DNA of 64,000 nucleotides. Origin: Buttiauxella brennerae ATCC 51605. Lineage in GTDB: Bacteria > Pseudomonadota > Gammaproteobacteria > Enterobacterales > Enterobacteriaceae. A program made the translations under genes and the position numbers. The notes beneath the pieces were generated by a model, which saw only the letters and a list, made by a program, of their open reading frames with translations, ran no database searches and was not told the origin of the DNA. Of this stretch, positions 9,115-18,616 are shown in pieces (within the stretch, counting starts at the first letter, position 1; every line of letters starts with the position of its first letter). The DNA is taken from contig NZ_LXER01000032.1 in NCBI RefSeq assembly GCF_001654925.1, positions 92,339-156,338 of the forward strand. The letters run 5' to 3'.

Positions 9115-10130
9115 GGTTTCACCGCCTGTTCTTTGCCACCAGGAGAGTGTTGGGAAAGCGCTGCATCACGCAGAATCAGCCGTCCTTTGCGTTTATTGCC
9201 GCGTTCGTTAAGCAACACCGCAATCACAATCACCAGGCCTGAAATCGCCATTTGCCAGAACGGCGAAACGCCAATCACCGGCAGCGCATTGTTGATAACG
9301 CCAAGGAATAACGCCCCAAGCAGGCAACCGAGCACACGCCCGATACCGCCCATGGTGCTAATTCCACCAATCACGCAGGCAGCGACGATTTGCAGTTCAA
9401 AACCGTTCGCCACATCGACATACGCCACAGCAAAACGCGAAATCCACAAATAGCCGCAGAACCCCGCCAGCGCACCCGAAAGGCTAAAGCTAATGAACTG
9501 CATTTTCCCGGCATTAATACCGGTGTAATACGCCGCCGTCGCGTTGCCGCCTGCGGTGTACATCGCCCGCCCGGTGCGGCTGTAACGCAAGAAATACCCA
9601 ACCAACAAAAGGGCTGCGACCGCACACCAGCTCAATAACGGCATGCCCAAAACCACCGCACGCGGCAGCGCAAGGAAATCGTTGCTCATCTGGTGGGCGT
9701 TAATCCAGCCACCGTTTGACAGCAGGAAGATAATGCCGCGATAAATACTCATGGTGCCGAGCGTGACGACAATCGCCGGAATGCCCAGCTTCCAGACCAA
9801 CAAACCGTTGATCACGCCCATCACCAGGCCCAGCACCGTTGCCAGTGAAAGCAGTGCCCAGACGGGGATTTGTGGGTAGTGAAAGTTTAATAGCGCGACA
9901 ATCATGCCAGTAAGCGCGAGGTTCGCCGCCATCGACAAATCAATGCCTTTGGTCAGCAGCACCATCATCTGGCCGAGCGCGAGAATGATAAGAATCGAGG
10001 TGTCGTTAAACATCTCCACCAGGTTGCCAGGGGCCAGGAACGACGGCACGCGGCTGCCAATGCCCAGCACCATCAATAAGATGACGCCCGCCAGCAGAAA
10101 TTCACGGTGTTTCAGTAGAGATTGCCACAT
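9111..10130 (-). CDS. rhaP: Rhamnose ABC importer, permease 1 (RhaP-type)
   Basis: This 339-residue integral membrane protein is homologous to the neighbouring permease and to RbsC/LsrD. It contains LLTKGIDLSMAANLALTG (about residues 60-78) and ACVIGGISTMGGIGRV, the conserved cytoplasmic coupling region. Its start codon shares one base with the ATPase stop (TAATG), indicating translational coupling. Two distinct permeases imply a heterodimeric pore. Rhamnose specificity is inferred from the operon. Confidence 0.88.
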   Translation of the reverse strand: MWQSLLKHREFLLAGVILLMVLGIGSRVPSFLAPGNLVEMFNDTSILIILALGQMMVLLTKGIDLSMAANLALTGMIVALLNFHYPQIPVWALLSLATVLGLVMGVINGLLVWKLGIPAIVVTLGTMSIYRGIIFLLSNGGWINAHQMSNDFLALPRAVVLGMPLLSWCAVAALLLVGYFLRYSRTGRAMYTAGGNATAAYYTGINAGKMQFISFSLSGALAGFCGYLWISRFAVAYVDVANGFELQIVAACVIGGISTMGGIGRVLGCLLGALFLGVINNALPVIGVSPFWQMAISGLVIVIAVLLNERGNKRKGRLILRDAALSQHSPGGKEQAVKP

Positions 10131-11641
10131 TATGCCGCCTCCTCATGGGACCCGCTGGCTGCGCTGACAATCATTTCTGCCGTGGCTTCACCCGCCCGAT
10201 ATTCCGCCACCATCAACCCTTCATGCATCACGATAATGCGGTCGGCCATGCCCATCACTTCCGGGAGTTCGGACGACACCATAATCACTGCCAGCCCATG
10301 GCCAACCAGCTCGGACATAAACTGGTGCACTGCGGCTTTCGAGCCGATGTCGATGCCCTTGGTCGGTTCATCGAGAATGATGACTTCCGGCTGAGTCGCC
10401 AGCCATTTGCCGATCACCACTTTTTGCTGGTTACCGCCGGAAAGTGTTTCAACCGGCTGTTTCCAGCTGAAGGCTTTGACCTGCAAGCGCTTAGCGTATT
10501 CATCAGCCAGCGCCCATTCACGGGCATCGTTTAGCACACCGCGTGGATTAAGGCGGCTGAGTTGCGGCAAGCTAATATTTTGGTAGATAGGTAGTTCAAT
10601 GATTGCGCCCTGCTTCTGGCGCTCTTCCGGCACGCAGACAATTCCGGCTTTGATGGCATCGGCAGGCTGGCGGAATTTCAGCGGCTGGCCGTTTAACACA
10701 ATCTCACCTTGAGACGGACGCGAAACCCCTGAAAGCGCCTGCATCAGTTCGGTACGCCCGGCACCGACCAGGCCGTAGAACCCCAGAATTTCACCTTTGC
10801 GAAGCGTGAAGTTGATATGGGCAAACTCGGTTGGATGGCAGAGATCTTTCACCTCTAACACCACGTCACCGGGTTCGCAGTTCACTTTCGGGAAGGCGTG
10901 AGTAATTTCGCGCCCGACCATCATGGTGACCATGCGTTCTTCGGTTATCTCGTTGATTTTCCCGGAGCTGATATACACCCCATCGCGCAGAATGGTGTAG
11001 TGGTCGGCAATGGCAAAAATCTCATCGAATTTATGCGAGATAAAAAGAATCGCTTTACCCTCGCCTTTCAGCCGTTCAACGATTTGATAGAACTCGACGA
11101 TTTCGTGCTGCGACAGAGCGGCGGTCGGCTCATCTAGGATCACCACTTGCGCTTCAAACGATAGTGCACGCGCAATTGCCACCATGTGGCGTTGAGCAAT
11201 GCTGAGCGTTTTGAGCGTGGCGCGCGGGTCAATTTGTACTTCAAGGCGCGTGAGAATTTCCTGCGCTTTCTGGTGCATAGCGGGCCAGTCGAGCTTTTTG
11301 AAAATGCCGCGATACAGATAATGGCCGACAAAAATGTTCTCGGTGACGGTCAGTTCGTCGAACAGCACCGTTTCCTGGTGGATAGCCGTGATACCGACTT
11401 TGTGCGCCGACTCAGGGTTAGGCAACGTTATCGGAATCGCTTTATAAAGCAGTTCGCCCTCTTCAGGCTGATAAATCCCGGTCATGACTTTAACCAGCGT
11501 GGATTTACCTGCACCGTTTTCACCGATAAGCGCTGTGACTTTTCCCGGCCACAAGTCGAGATGAACATTTTCAAGGGCGCGAACGCCGGGGAAGACTTTG
11601 GTTATCCCCTTGAGGGATAGCAGCGGTGTCGTGAGTGCCAT
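10130..11641 (-). CDS. Rhamnose ABC importer, duplicated ATP-binding subunit
   Basis: This 503-residue protein has two fused ABC cassettes, as in RbsA/MglA. Cassette 1 has GENGAGKST (Walker A), a degenerate signature near LSIAQRHMVAIARAL and ILDEPTAAL (Walker B). Cassette 2 has a degenerate Walker A (YGLVGAGRTEL), LSGGNQQKVVIGKWL and ILDEPTKGIDIGS. It energises the RhaP/RhaQ pore. In rhizobia this subunit is called RhaT, a name that would clash with the E. coli symporter also present here, so no symbol is given. The upstream gap to the binding-protein gene holds three palindromic repeats. Confidence 0.9.
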   Translation of the reverse strand: MALTTPLLSLKGITKVFPGVRALENVHLDLWPGKVTALIGENGAGKSTLVKVMTGIYQPEEGELLYKAIPITLPNPESAHKVGITAIHQETVLFDELTVTENIFVGHYLYRGIFKKLDWPAMHQKAQEILTRLEVQIDPRATLKTLSIAQRHMVAIARALSFEAQVVILDEPTAALSQHEIVEFYQIVERLKGEGKAILFISHKFDEIFAIADHYTILRDGVYISSGKINEITEERMVTMMVGREITHAFPKVNCEPGDVVLEVKDLCHPTEFAHINFTLRKGEILGFYGLVGAGRTELMQALSGVSRPSQGEIVLNGQPLKFRQPADAIKAGIVCVPEERQKQGAIIELPIYQNISLPQLSRLNPRGVLNDAREWALADEYAKRLQVKAFSWKQPVETLSGGNQQKVVIGKWLATQPEVIILDEPTKGIDIGSKAAVHQFMSELVGHGLAVIMVSSELPEVMGMADRIIVMHEGLMVAEYRAGEATAEMIVSAASGSHEEAA

Positions 11642-11667
11642 GGTTAAGTTCTCCGTTGATTCTGGGT

Positions 11668-11790
11668 GCCCTCACCCCGACCCTCTCCCCCAGGAGAGGG
11701 AGAAAATCTCGATCCGTCCCCTCTCCCTCAGGAGAGAGAGAAAACCTCGATCCGTCCCCTCTCCCTCAGGGAGAGGGTTAGGGTGAGGGT
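11668..11790. repeat. GC-rich palindromic elements in tandem (family 1, copy B)
   Basis: Three near-identical units built on CCCTCTCCCY-AGGAGAGRG fill the gap between the binding-protein gene and the ATPase gene. The outer ends read CCCTCACCCCGACCC and GGGTTAGGGTGAGGG. Such intercistronic hairpins commonly protect the upstream message, which would favour high levels of the binding protein over the membrane and ATPase subunits; that effect is inference. Confidence 0.85.
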
Positions 11791-11807
11791 GGCTTCTAAA
11801 ACCTAAA

Positions 11808-12800
11808 TCAGAAAATTTTGGAGAATTTATCGATGTTGCTGGCGTCATAAACAAACGGCTCAGCCATTGCACCGCTGCCGTCTGCATCCAGTTTCACTTT
11901 GCCGAGCTTGCCCATACTGGCTTCATCTTTCGTCGCTGTACCTTTGACTAAATCATCAGCCAGATAGGTTGCGGCATAGCCGAGATCGATAGGGTTCCAG
12001 ATAGCAAAACTTTTCGACGCGCCGGATTTCACCGCACCCGCCATTTCAGACGGCAGGCCGAGGCCCGTCACATAAACTTTGCCGATTTTCCCCTGGTCTT
12101 TCACCGCTTGTGCCGCAGCAACAATCCCGACGGATGACGGTGAAACAATGACTTTTAAATCAGGGTAGGATTTCAGCAAGCCCACGGTTTCACGGTAGCT
12201 TTTATCAGAAAGATCATCGCCATAAGCGACCGTTACCAGATTGACCGATGGGTACTTAGGCAGCACCTTTTTCATCTCTTCAATCCAGATATTCTGGTTA
12301 GTTGAGGTTGGCGTGGCGCTGAGAATAGCAACATCGCCTTTTTCCACGTTCATCGCTTTCAGCGCATCGGCGGCAAGTTTGACGTTAGTTTCGCCAATCA
12401 ATGCGTTATTGGAAGGATTAAGGTGAATCTGGCGACCCTCTTTTGCGACACCAGAATCCCACGAAACCACTTTAATTCCGCGCTGCATGGCCTTTTTCAG
12501 CACCGGAACCAGTGCGTCTGGGTCATTGGCAGAAATAGCAATGGCATCAACACCTTGAGCGATCAAGCCGTTGAGAACTTCAATTTGTGCTTCAGCAGTC
12601 GTCGTGGTTGGACCGGTATAAATGACTTTGACATCACCCAACTCTTTGGCGGCTTCCTGCGCCCCGACGTTTGCTGCTTCAAAGAAACCATTACCCAGTG
12701 ATTTCGCCACCAGCGCGATTTTCACTTCAGCAAGGGCAGAGGTGGACAGAGCGAGTGCGACAACGGTGAGCGTACAACCTAATATTGCTTTAGTTTTCAT
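11808..12800 (-). CDS. Rhamnose ABC importer, periplasmic binding protein
   Basis: This 330-residue type I periplasmic sugar-binding protein (RbsB/LsrB-like) has a signal peptide of about 24 residues ending ALSTSALA. The mature part shows KIALVAKSLGNGFFEAANVGAQEAAKELG and the two-lobe pattern with AIAISANDPDALVPVLKKA. It would capture rhamnose in the periplasm for RhaPQ and the ATPase. In rhizobia it is called RhaS, which conflicts with the E. coli regulator RhaS, so no symbol is given. It lies 83 bases after rhaD in the same direction, separated by a 26-base palindrome. Confidence 0.9.
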   Translation of the reverse strand: MKTKAILGCTLTVVALALSTSALAEVKIALVAKSLGNGFFEAANVGAQEAAKELGDVKVIYTGPTTTTAEAQIEVLNGLIAQGVDAIAISANDPDALVPVLKKAMQRGIKVVSWDSGVAKEGRQIHLNPSNNALIGETNVKLAADALKAMNVEKGDVAILSATPTSTNQNIWIEEMKKVLPKYPSVNLVTVAYGDDLSDKSYRETVGLLKSYPDLKVIVSPSSVGIVAAAQAVKDQGKIGKVYVTGLGLPSEMAGAVKSGASKSFAIWNPIDLGYAATYLADDLVKGTATKDEASMGKLGKVKLDADGSGAMAEPFVYDASNIDKFSKIF

Positions 12801-12849
12801 TGCTTGTACTCCGATGTATGTAGGGTTTGCAGGTTTTTTTATTTTTTTT

Positions 12850-12875
12850 CATAGGGTGGATTAATCCACCCTATG
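12850..12875. repeat. 26-bp perfect palindrome between rhaD and the binding-protein gene
   Basis: CATAGGGTGGATT and its reverse complement abut at 12862/12863. In the minus-strand transcript the hairpin is followed by an A-rich, not U-rich, tract, so it is not an intrinsic terminator. It may act in mRNA processing or protection. Confidence 0.75.
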
Positions 12876-12883
12876 TTTACGAC

Positions 12884-13708
12884 TTACAGTTCTAAAGCAC
12901 TGGCTAACGGGGTGACACCAAAACGTTTGCCAAGCGCGATAAGCTCATCACGAGAGATGGTTTGTTTCATGCCACCCATCGAAATAACTTTTACCAGCAC
13001 TTCAGCCGACTTCTCAGCGGTATCAATAAGACCGAACGCGTCATCAAGCGTTGGGCCGCTACCGAATACCCCGTGGAACGGCCACAACACCAGCGAATGT
13101 TTTGTCATTTCGCCAGCGGTCGCGGTGCCAATTTCGTCGGTGCCCGGCACCATCCACGGTAGAATGCCCACGCCGTCCGGGAACACCACCAGACACTCGG
13201 TGCTGCCTTCCCACAATTTACGGGTAATCACATCCGTGTTGTTTTCCAGCACATAGGTCAGGGCAATCAGGTTGGTGGCGTGGCAATGCATAATGACGCG
13301 ATCTTTCCCGCCCGTGGTTTTGATACGCACGCTGTGTGACTGGAAATGCGACGCCAGTTCAGATGTCGGTACCGCTTCGTTTTCCAGCCCCCACAAAATG
13401 TGGTAGCCCGTACCGCGATTGTCCACTTTCACCACACCAATATTTGCCGCCGGGTCGAGTTGCACGTTGCGGAAAAACTTACCGGAACCGGTGACGATGA
13501 ACGGCGTATTCGCCAGTTCAGGCATCGGCTGGCTTAATGCGATGTAACGCGGTGCGGCGTGGAAATCAGCCTGGAATGGCGTGATATCAGCCTCATCCAG
13601 ACGCATGGTGATGTTGCCGCCGTTACGTTCGTCCCAGCCTTTCAGCCAGGCATCGCTTGTTGCTTTGATCATGCCTTCTACAAACCAGGCGTTAAGGATG
13701 TTCTGCAT
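12884..13708 (-). CDS. rhaD: RhaD, rhamnulose-1-phosphate aldolase
   Basis: RhaD splits L-rhamnulose 1-phosphate into dihydroxyacetone phosphate and L-lactaldehyde. It is 274 residues, the E. coli length, with the zinc ligands His141, His143 (MHCHATN) and His212 (PFHGVFG) and the catalytic-region Glu117 conserved by position. It belongs to the class II aldolase/AraD fold. It lies 69 bases after rhaA in the rhaBAD operon. Confidence 0.98.
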   Translation of the reverse strand: MQNILNAWFVEGMIKATSDAWLKGWDERNGGNITMRLDEADITPFQADFHAAPRYIALSQPMPELANTPFIVTGSGKFFRNVQLDPAANIGVVKVDNRGTGYHILWGLENEAVPTSELASHFQSHSVRIKTTGGKDRVIMHCHATNLIALTYVLENNTDVITRKLWEGSTECLVVFPDGVGILPWMVPGTDEIGTATAGEMTKHSLVLWPFHGVFGSGPTLDDAFGLIDTAEKSAEVLVKVISMGGMKQTISRDELIALGKRFGVTPLASALEL

Positions 13709-13736
13709 AGTCTTGTGGTTCCTGTTGTGTTCATTT

Positions 13737-13777
13737 TTCTCCTTCTCCCTCTTAGAAGAAGGCCGGGATGAGGGTGG
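13737..13777. repeat. Decayed GC-rich palindromic element (family 1)
   Basis: TTCTCCTTCTCCCTC followed by GAAGGCCGGGATGAGGGTGG lies between rhaA and rhaD and resembles family 1 ends, but with many changes. It touches the rhaA stop codon. Confidence 0.5.
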
Positions 13778-15037
13778 TTAACCGCGTTGGCTCAACACGT
13801 CTTTTTCATAAGTCCGCACTGTTTTCAGCCACTGGGCATCAACCGGTGTGTCGTTACGCTGGCAATACATTTCCCAGACCGCCGCCCACGGCAGCGATTT
13901 CTGCTCTTCGAGCAACGCCAGACGTGCGGTGTAGTCGCCTTCCAGCTCAAGCTGGCGCAGGGTTTCGGTTGGCTCCAGCAAGGCACGCAGCAACGCTTTC
14001 TTCATGTTGCGGGTACCGATAACCCACGCGGCGATGCGGTTAATGGAAGCATCGAAGAAATCCAGACCGATGTGAACGCGATCGAACAGATCGTGGCGAA
14101 TAATCTCGCTGGCGATCGCTTGAGTTTCATCATCCAGCAGCACCACATGATCGCTGTCCCAGCGTACCGGGCGGCTCACGTGCAGCAGCAGGCGTGGCAC
14201 ATACAACATCGCGCTGGAGATTTTGTCGGAGATAACTTCGGTCGGGTGGAAGTGGCCTGCGTCCAGGCACAGCGCGGTCTGGCGGCTGGTCGCATAACCG
14301 AAATAGAATTCGTTGGAGCCAACGGTGTAGCTTTCCGCACCGATACCAAACAATTTGCTTTCTACCGCGTCGATATGGTGTGCCGGGTTGAGCTTTTCGC
14401 TCATCGCTTCATCCAGTGCCGCCACTAAACGCTGGCGCGGAGCCAGGCGGTCAACGGTGATGTCTTTCATGCCATCCGGGATCCAGATATTCATGACCGA
14501 TGGCGTGCCTAGTTGTTCGCCGAAGTAGGCGGACACTTTGCGACTGGCTTTTACGTGGTCAATCCAGAACTGGCGAACTTCATCGTCAGCATGCGAAAGA
14601 GTAAAACCGTCGGCACTTAACGGGTGCGAGAAGCAAGACGGGTTAAAGTCCAGCCCCAGCTTGTTGGCCTTCGCCCATTCAACCCAGTTTTTAAAGTGTT
14701 CGGGTTTGATTTTATCGCGTGCAACCGCCTGCTCGGACTCCAGATAAATCGCGTGCAGATTCAGGCGTTTTGGGCCAGGGATCAGGCTTAATGCGCGTTC
14801 CAGGTCAGTGCGTAATTCAGCTGCATTGCGGGCTTTGCCCGGATAGTTGCCTGTTGCCTGAATCCCACCACTGAGTGCGCCTTCCGGGTTTTCGAATCCC
14901 GCGACATCATCACCTTGCCAGCAATGCATAGAAACCGGCAGGCGGTCTAGCTGTTGCAGTGCGGCTTCAACATCAACACCGACAGCAGCAAAGCGCTGTT
15001 TTGCCAGTTCCCAGGCTTGTTCAAGAGATGTGGTCAT
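13778..15037 (-). CDS. rhaA: RhaA, L-rhamnose isomerase
   Basis: RhaA converts L-rhamnose to L-rhamnulose. The ATG at 15037 gives 419 residues, matching E. coli RhaA from its first residues ([19 protein letters not shown]). A TTG two codons upstream is not needed, because TAAGGAG sits eight bases before the ATG. Visible family signatures are [14 protein letters not shown] near the N-terminus and metal-binding acidic and His residues around [10 protein letters not shown] and LLDDETQAI. The start overlaps the rhaB stop by four bases (ATGA). Confidence 0.98.
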   Translation of the reverse strand: MTTSLEQAWELAKQRFAAVGVDVEAALQQLDRLPVSMHCWQGDDVAGFENPEGALSGGIQATGNYPGKARNAAELRTDLERALSLIPGPKRLNLHAIYLESEQAVARDKIKPEHFKNWVEWAKANKLGLDFNPSCFSHPLSADGFTLSHADDEVRQFWIDHVKASRKVSAYFGEQLGTPSVMNIWIPDGMKDITVDRLAPRQRLVAALDEAMSEKLNPAHHIDAVESKLFGIGAESYTVGSNEFYFGYATSRQTALCLDAGHFHPTEVISDKISSAMLYVPRLLLHVSRPVRWDSDHVVLLDDETQAIASEIIRHDLFDRVHIGLDFFDASINRIAAWVIGTRNMKKALLRALLEPTETLRQLELEGDYTARLALLEEQKSLPWAAVWEMYCQRNDTPVDAQWLKTVRTYEKDVLSQRG

Positions 15038-16506
15038 GCGCAAAACTCCTTACGTTTTTGAGTGCTCAGCGGAAACTGCGCGATATACCGGGCAATTTCG
15101 CTATCGGATTGGGGAATAAAAGATTTCAGTTCATAGCTGGCGGCGACAATTTTGCGGAAGTCGTCAACATCAGTAATTTCATCCAGCGCCATTAACTGGC
15201 AGCCAATATTGCCAAGCGTTGAAGCCTCAATCGGCCCGGCAAATACCGGAATACCGCAGGCGTCAGCACAAAGCTGGTTAAGTAAGGCGTTCTGGCTACC
15301 ACCGCCCACAATATTCAGGCAGCTAAACGCACGACCACGAACGGATGCCAGCTCCGCCAGGGTTTTGGCATACAGCAGCGCCAGGCTGTCGAATATGCAG
15401 CGTGCAAGTTCGTTATCGGTGAACGGCACCGGCTGGTTGCTTTCGCGACACGCAGCCTGAATTTCGCGGCTCATGCTTTCAGGGTTAATAAAACGATCGT
15501 CGTTTGGGTTGATCACAAAACGGCAGGCCGGTGTTTGTTTGGTGCGATCAATAAGATCCGCCAGATCGGTGATCCCCAACTCGCGGGTCACGCGCTGCAA
15601 CAGCCACAACCCCATAATGTTTTTCAGCACCCGGTAGCGCCCTTCCGCACCGCCTTCGTTGGTGATGTTGGCGGCTAATGCCGCGCTGTTGGCATAAGGT
15701 GTTTTGCTCTCAAAGCCCATCAGCGACCAGGTGCCAGAAGAAAGGTAAGCGGCATCTTTGTCTTTCAGCGGTGCACCAATCACCGCGCTGGCGGTGTCAT
15801 GCGTGGCAACGGAAACCACCGGAATCTTGTTACCTTCGCGGCAAATCCACTGGCCGATAACATTGCCCGGATGCGTTGGTGTGCCGAACCATTTCTGCGG
15901 TACACCCGCCCACTCGAGCAGAGTTTCATCCCAGTTGTCGCTGTTGATGTTCACCAGTTGGGTGGTGGTGGCGTTGGTATATTCCCAGTTCAGCGCGCCA
16001 GTCAGGCGGAAGCAGAAATAATCCGGAATCAGCAAAGCGTGTTCGACTTTATCGAGCAGTTCGGGCTGTTGCTGCGCCAGGGCCCGAAACTGATAAAGCG
16101 TATTGAAAGGTAAGAACTGAATGCCAGTACGGCGATAAATTTCTTCACGGCCTAACTGGCTTAAAGCCTCGTCCATCACACCGTCGGTGCGGTTATCGCG
16201 ATAGGAAACTGGTTGGCCGACACGGTTACCGTCGCGGTCAATCAGCACGTAATCCACGCCCCAGGTATCAATGCCAATGCTGTCGATGGCGATACCTTCA
16301 TCGCAGGCTTTTTGCAGACCCGTGCGGATTTCCAACTCCAGCGCGTCCACATCCCAGACCGTGGAACCGTCGATCTGTTTTAAGCAGTTGGTGAAACGAT
16401 GGATTTCTCGCAGGCAAATGCTGCGGGTATCACGTTCAAAGCGTGCCAGCATGACACGGCCGCTTGAAGCGCCCAGGTCTACCGCAACGCTATGGCGTAG
16501 AGTCAT
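15034..16506 (-). CDS. rhaB: RhaB, rhamnulokinase
   Basis: RhaB phosphorylates L-rhamnulose at O1 with ATP. The 490-residue protein is a FGGY-family kinase: an N-terminal ASKHA-type phosphate loop ([11 protein letters not shown]), [13 protein letters not shown] in the first domain, and [16 protein letters not shown] as the adenosine motif. It is the first gene of the minus-strand operon and is preceded by AAGGA and the RhaS/CRP control region. Confidence 0.98.
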   Translation of the reverse strand: MTLRHSVAVDLGASSGRVMLARFERDTRSICLREIHRFTNCLKQIDGSTVWDVDALELEIRTGLQKACDEGIAIDSIGIDTWGVDYVLIDRDGNRVGQPVSYRDNRTDGVMDEALSQLGREEIYRRTGIQFLPFNTLYQFRALAQQQPELLDKVEHALLIPDYFCFRLTGALNWEYTNATTTQLVNINSDNWDETLLEWAGVPQKWFGTPTHPGNVIGQWICREGNKIPVVSVATHDTASAVIGAPLKDKDAAYLSSGTWSLMGFESKTPYANSAALAANITNEGGAEGRYRVLKNIMGLWLLQRVTRELGITDLADLIDRTKQTPACRFVINPNDDRFINPESMSREIQAACRESNQPVPFTDNELARCIFDSLALLYAKTLAELASVRGRAFSCLNIVGGGSQNALLNQLCADACGIPVFAGPIEASTLGNIGCQLMALDEITDVDDFRKIVAASYELKSFIPQSDSEIARYIAQFPLSTQKRKEFCA

Positions 16507-16558
16507 TTTTGGGGGTCCTTGCTAAATGAATTGACTCCACTCTAAAAAGTAACGCCAT

Positions 16559-16615
16559 CGGTCACCTTCTCGTTACTGACAGCGCTAATCCGCCGCTGGC
16601 AAAGAAGCAAAGATG
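16559..16615 (-). promoter_or_regulatory. RhaS activator site of the rhaBAD promoter
   Basis: On the minus strand the two half-sites CATCTTTGCTTCTTTGCC and CTGTCAGTAACGAGAAGG lie about one and a half helical turns apart. They correspond closely to the known E. coli rhaBAD RhaS half-sites. The proximal half-site runs into the region of the -35 box, followed by CTTTTTAGAGT, which corresponds to the E. coli -10 region. Remembered similarity to E. coli is the basis. Confidence 0.85.
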
Positions 16616-16617
16616 AA

Positions 16618-16633
16618 CGTGAGTCATGTCACA
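16618..16633. promoter_or_regulatory. CRP site between rhaB and rhaS
   Basis: CGTGAGTCATGTCACA matches the CRP consensus TGTGA-N6-TCACA at 9 of 10 positions. It lies just beyond the RhaS site, the place where CRP assists both rhaBAD and rhaSR in E. coli. The 301-base gap 16507-16807 otherwise holds only the two divergent promoters. Confidence 0.8.
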
Positions 16634-16807
16634 GATTTATGTTTACACCCTTTATTCATCGGCTTGTGATGCTTGCCGCATTTCCTGATAATTCCCGTCC
16701 GTTCTTAAAAAACGAGCAAGTTTTAATTGATTTCGTGTCGAAACTTTAAGGTGCAGATGAGAATCGTTATCTACTATCAGGCAATGTTAAAAAAGCTTGG
16801 GGTAATG

Positions 16808-17644
16808 ATGACGGTATTACATGGTTTTGACTTTTTCCCATCAGGGCATGCATCCGTGGCCATTGAGCCGCGTTTACCCCAGGCTGCATTCCCGGAGCAT
16901 CATCATGACTTTTGTGAAATCGTCATCGTTGAACACGGCACCGGGACACACGTTTTTAACGGCCAGCCGTATACATTAAGCGGTGGTTCAGTCTGTTTTG
17001 TGCGTGACCACGACCGCCATCTGTATGAGCACACCGAAAACCTCTGCCTGACCAATATTCTTTACCGTGCGCCGGATGCATTTTGCTTTTTGTCCGGATT
17101 GGATAAATTATTGCCTCAGGAGCAAGACGGTCATTACCCGTCGCACTGGCGTGTGAATCAGCCCGTTTTGCAGCAGGTTCGCGGCCTGATCGAGCAATTT
17201 GAGTGCATTAGTGAAGCGGCGGATACCCATTCCATCGCCAACCGTGAAATTCTGTTTATGCAATTGCTGGTACTGCTGCGCAAAGGCAGCATGATGGAAG
17301 GCGCAAGCAACTCGGAAGGCCGCTTAAACCAACTGATGGCGTGGCTGGAAGATCATTTTGCCGAGGATATTTGCTGGGAAGCGTTGGCCGCGCAATTCAC
17401 GCTTTCTCTTCGCACTTTGCATCGCCAGCTAAAACAGCAAACGGGCATGACTCCCCAGCGTTATCTCAACCGTTTACGGCTGATGAAAGCTCGTCACCTG
17501 TTGCGCCACGGCGATGAGAGCGTCACAGACATCGCCTTCCAGTGCGGATTTGGTGACAGCAATCATTTCTCCACGCTGTTTAAGCGTGAGTTTTCCTGGT
17601 CACCACGCGAAATCCGCCAGGGTCGGGACACGCAACTTCAGTAA
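16808..17644 (+). CDS. rhaS: RhaS, AraC-family activator of rhaBAD
   Basis: RhaS binds L-rhamnose and activates rhaBAD. The ATG at 16808 gives 278 residues, exactly the E. coli length, beginning [20 protein letters not shown]. Upstream in-frame ATGs add sequence without family similarity. An N-terminal cupin ([18 protein letters not shown]) is followed by two helix-turn-helix motifs in the last 100 residues ([21 protein letters not shown] and [24 protein letters not shown]). It is divergent from rhaB and precedes rhaR. Confidence 0.96.
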   Translation: MTVLHGFDFFPSGHASVAIEPRLPQAAFPEHHHDFCEIVIVEHGTGTHVFNGQPYTLSGGSVCFVRDHDRHLYEHTENLCLTNILYRAPDAFCFLSGLDKLLPQEQDGHYPSHWRVNQPVLQQVRGLIEQFECISEAADTHSIANREILFMQLLVLLRKGSMMEGASNSEGRLNQLMAWLEDHFAEDICWEALAAQFTLSLRTLHRQLKQQTGMTPQRYLNRLRLMKARHLLRHGDESVTDIAFQCGFGDSNHFSTLFKREFSWSPREIRQGRDTQLQ

Positions 17645-17719
17645 TCGCGAAGGCAATCACCGTTTTTTTATCCAGAAAAGCCAATACTTTCTGATTCTTT
17701 CGGTTTTTGAGGCATCACG

Positions 17720-18577
17720 GTGGCGGGTCATTTAGTTCTCAAAAAAGCAGATTTCTTCGCTTCTGCCGCGCAGCCCGTGGCGGTGGCGGACCGCTATCCG
17801 CAAAATATCTTCGCTGAACATACCCACGATTTTTGCGAGCTGGTACTGGTGTGGCGCGGCAACGGGTTGCACGTCCTTAACGACCGCCCTTACCGTATAA
17901 CCTGCGGTGACCTGTTTTATATCCGCGCCGAGGACCGACATAGCTACGAGTCGGTTAACGGCTTAGTGCTGCATAACATTATCTATTGCCCGGAACGGTT
18001 AAAACTCAACGTCGACTGGAATGATTTGCTGCATAGCGCGCGAGCAGCGGGAGAAGATCCACGCTGGCGGCTGAGCAGCCACGGCATGGCACAAGCGCGG
18101 CAAATTATCGGGCAACTGGAACATGAAAGTGTGAAAACGGACGCGCTGTCGGTATGTCTGACCGAGAGCCTGTTTTTGCAACTATGCATTTTGTTGCGTC
18201 GCCACCGTTATCAATCACAGGACGCGACCGGACCCGACAGCAGTGAAACCCTCGATTTATTAATGGCGGCATTGGGGAAAAGCCTCGATTCGGCCTTTGA
18301 GCTTGCGCAGTTTTGCCAGCGGCATCAGGTGGCAGAGCGCCATTTACGCCAGCTTTTCCGCCAGCAAACGGGCATGAGCATCAGCCAGTATTTGCGCCAA
18401 CTGCGCATCTGCCAGGCGCAAGATTTACTGCGTCACAGTGAATTGTTGATTGGGGATATCGCCACGCGTTGCGGCTTTGAAGACAGTAATTACTTTTCGG
18501 TAGTGTTTACCAAAGAAACGGGAATGACGCCACGGATGTGGCGCCAACGATATACCCTTCATCTTTCAAATTGCTGA
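17720..18577 (+). CDS. rhaR: RhaR, AraC-family activator of rhaSR (GTG start)
   Basis: RhaR responds to L-rhamnose and activates its own rhaSR operon. The GTG start at 17720 gives 285 residues and aligns with E. coli RhaR (282) from the first residues; GAGG precedes it. The cupin half shows [30 protein letters not shown], and the C-terminus holds [27 protein letters not shown]. The last nine or so residues (YTLHLSNC and adjacent) and the stop are encoded by a partial copy of a dispersed repeat, so the tail differs from E. coli. Confidence 0.95.
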   Translation: MAGHLVLKKADFFASAAQPVAVADRYPQNIFAEHTHDFCELVLVWRGNGLHVLNDRPYRITCGDLFYIRAEDRHSYESVNGLVLHNIIYCPERLKLNVDWNDLLHSARAAGEDPRWRLSSHGMAQARQIIGQLEHESVKTDALSVCLTESLFLQLCILLRRHRYQSQDATGPDSSETLDLLMAALGKSLDSAFELAQFCQRHQVAERHLRQLFRQQTGMSISQYLRQLRICQAQDLLRHSELLIGDIATRCGFEDSNYFSVVFTKETGMTPRMWRQRYTLHLSNC

Positions 18578-18612
18578 TGCGTTAGCGGCTCTCGTTTACC
18601 CGAATCACTTAC
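18551..18612 (-). repeat. Partial TTCGAGTTGC-type repeat (family 2) between rhaR and rhaT
   Basis: On the minus strand this reads GTAAGTGATTCGGGT ... GCAATTTGAAAGATGA, the right half of the element seen in full at 38543-38676. It supplies the 3' end of rhaR and the spacer before the convergent rhaT stop. Confidence 0.65.
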
Positions 18613-18616
18613 CTGA

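Noticed and set aside
9111-11641. ABC genes considered as an autoinducer-2 (Lsr) importer
   Set aside because: They resemble LsrACD in fold, but the operon context is rhaBAD upstream and rhaM downstream with no lsrF, lsrG or lsrK.
12850-12875. Perfect palindrome considered as the rhaBAD terminator
   Set aside because: In the transcript direction it is followed by A residues rather than U residues, and the downstream importer genes appear to continue the operon.
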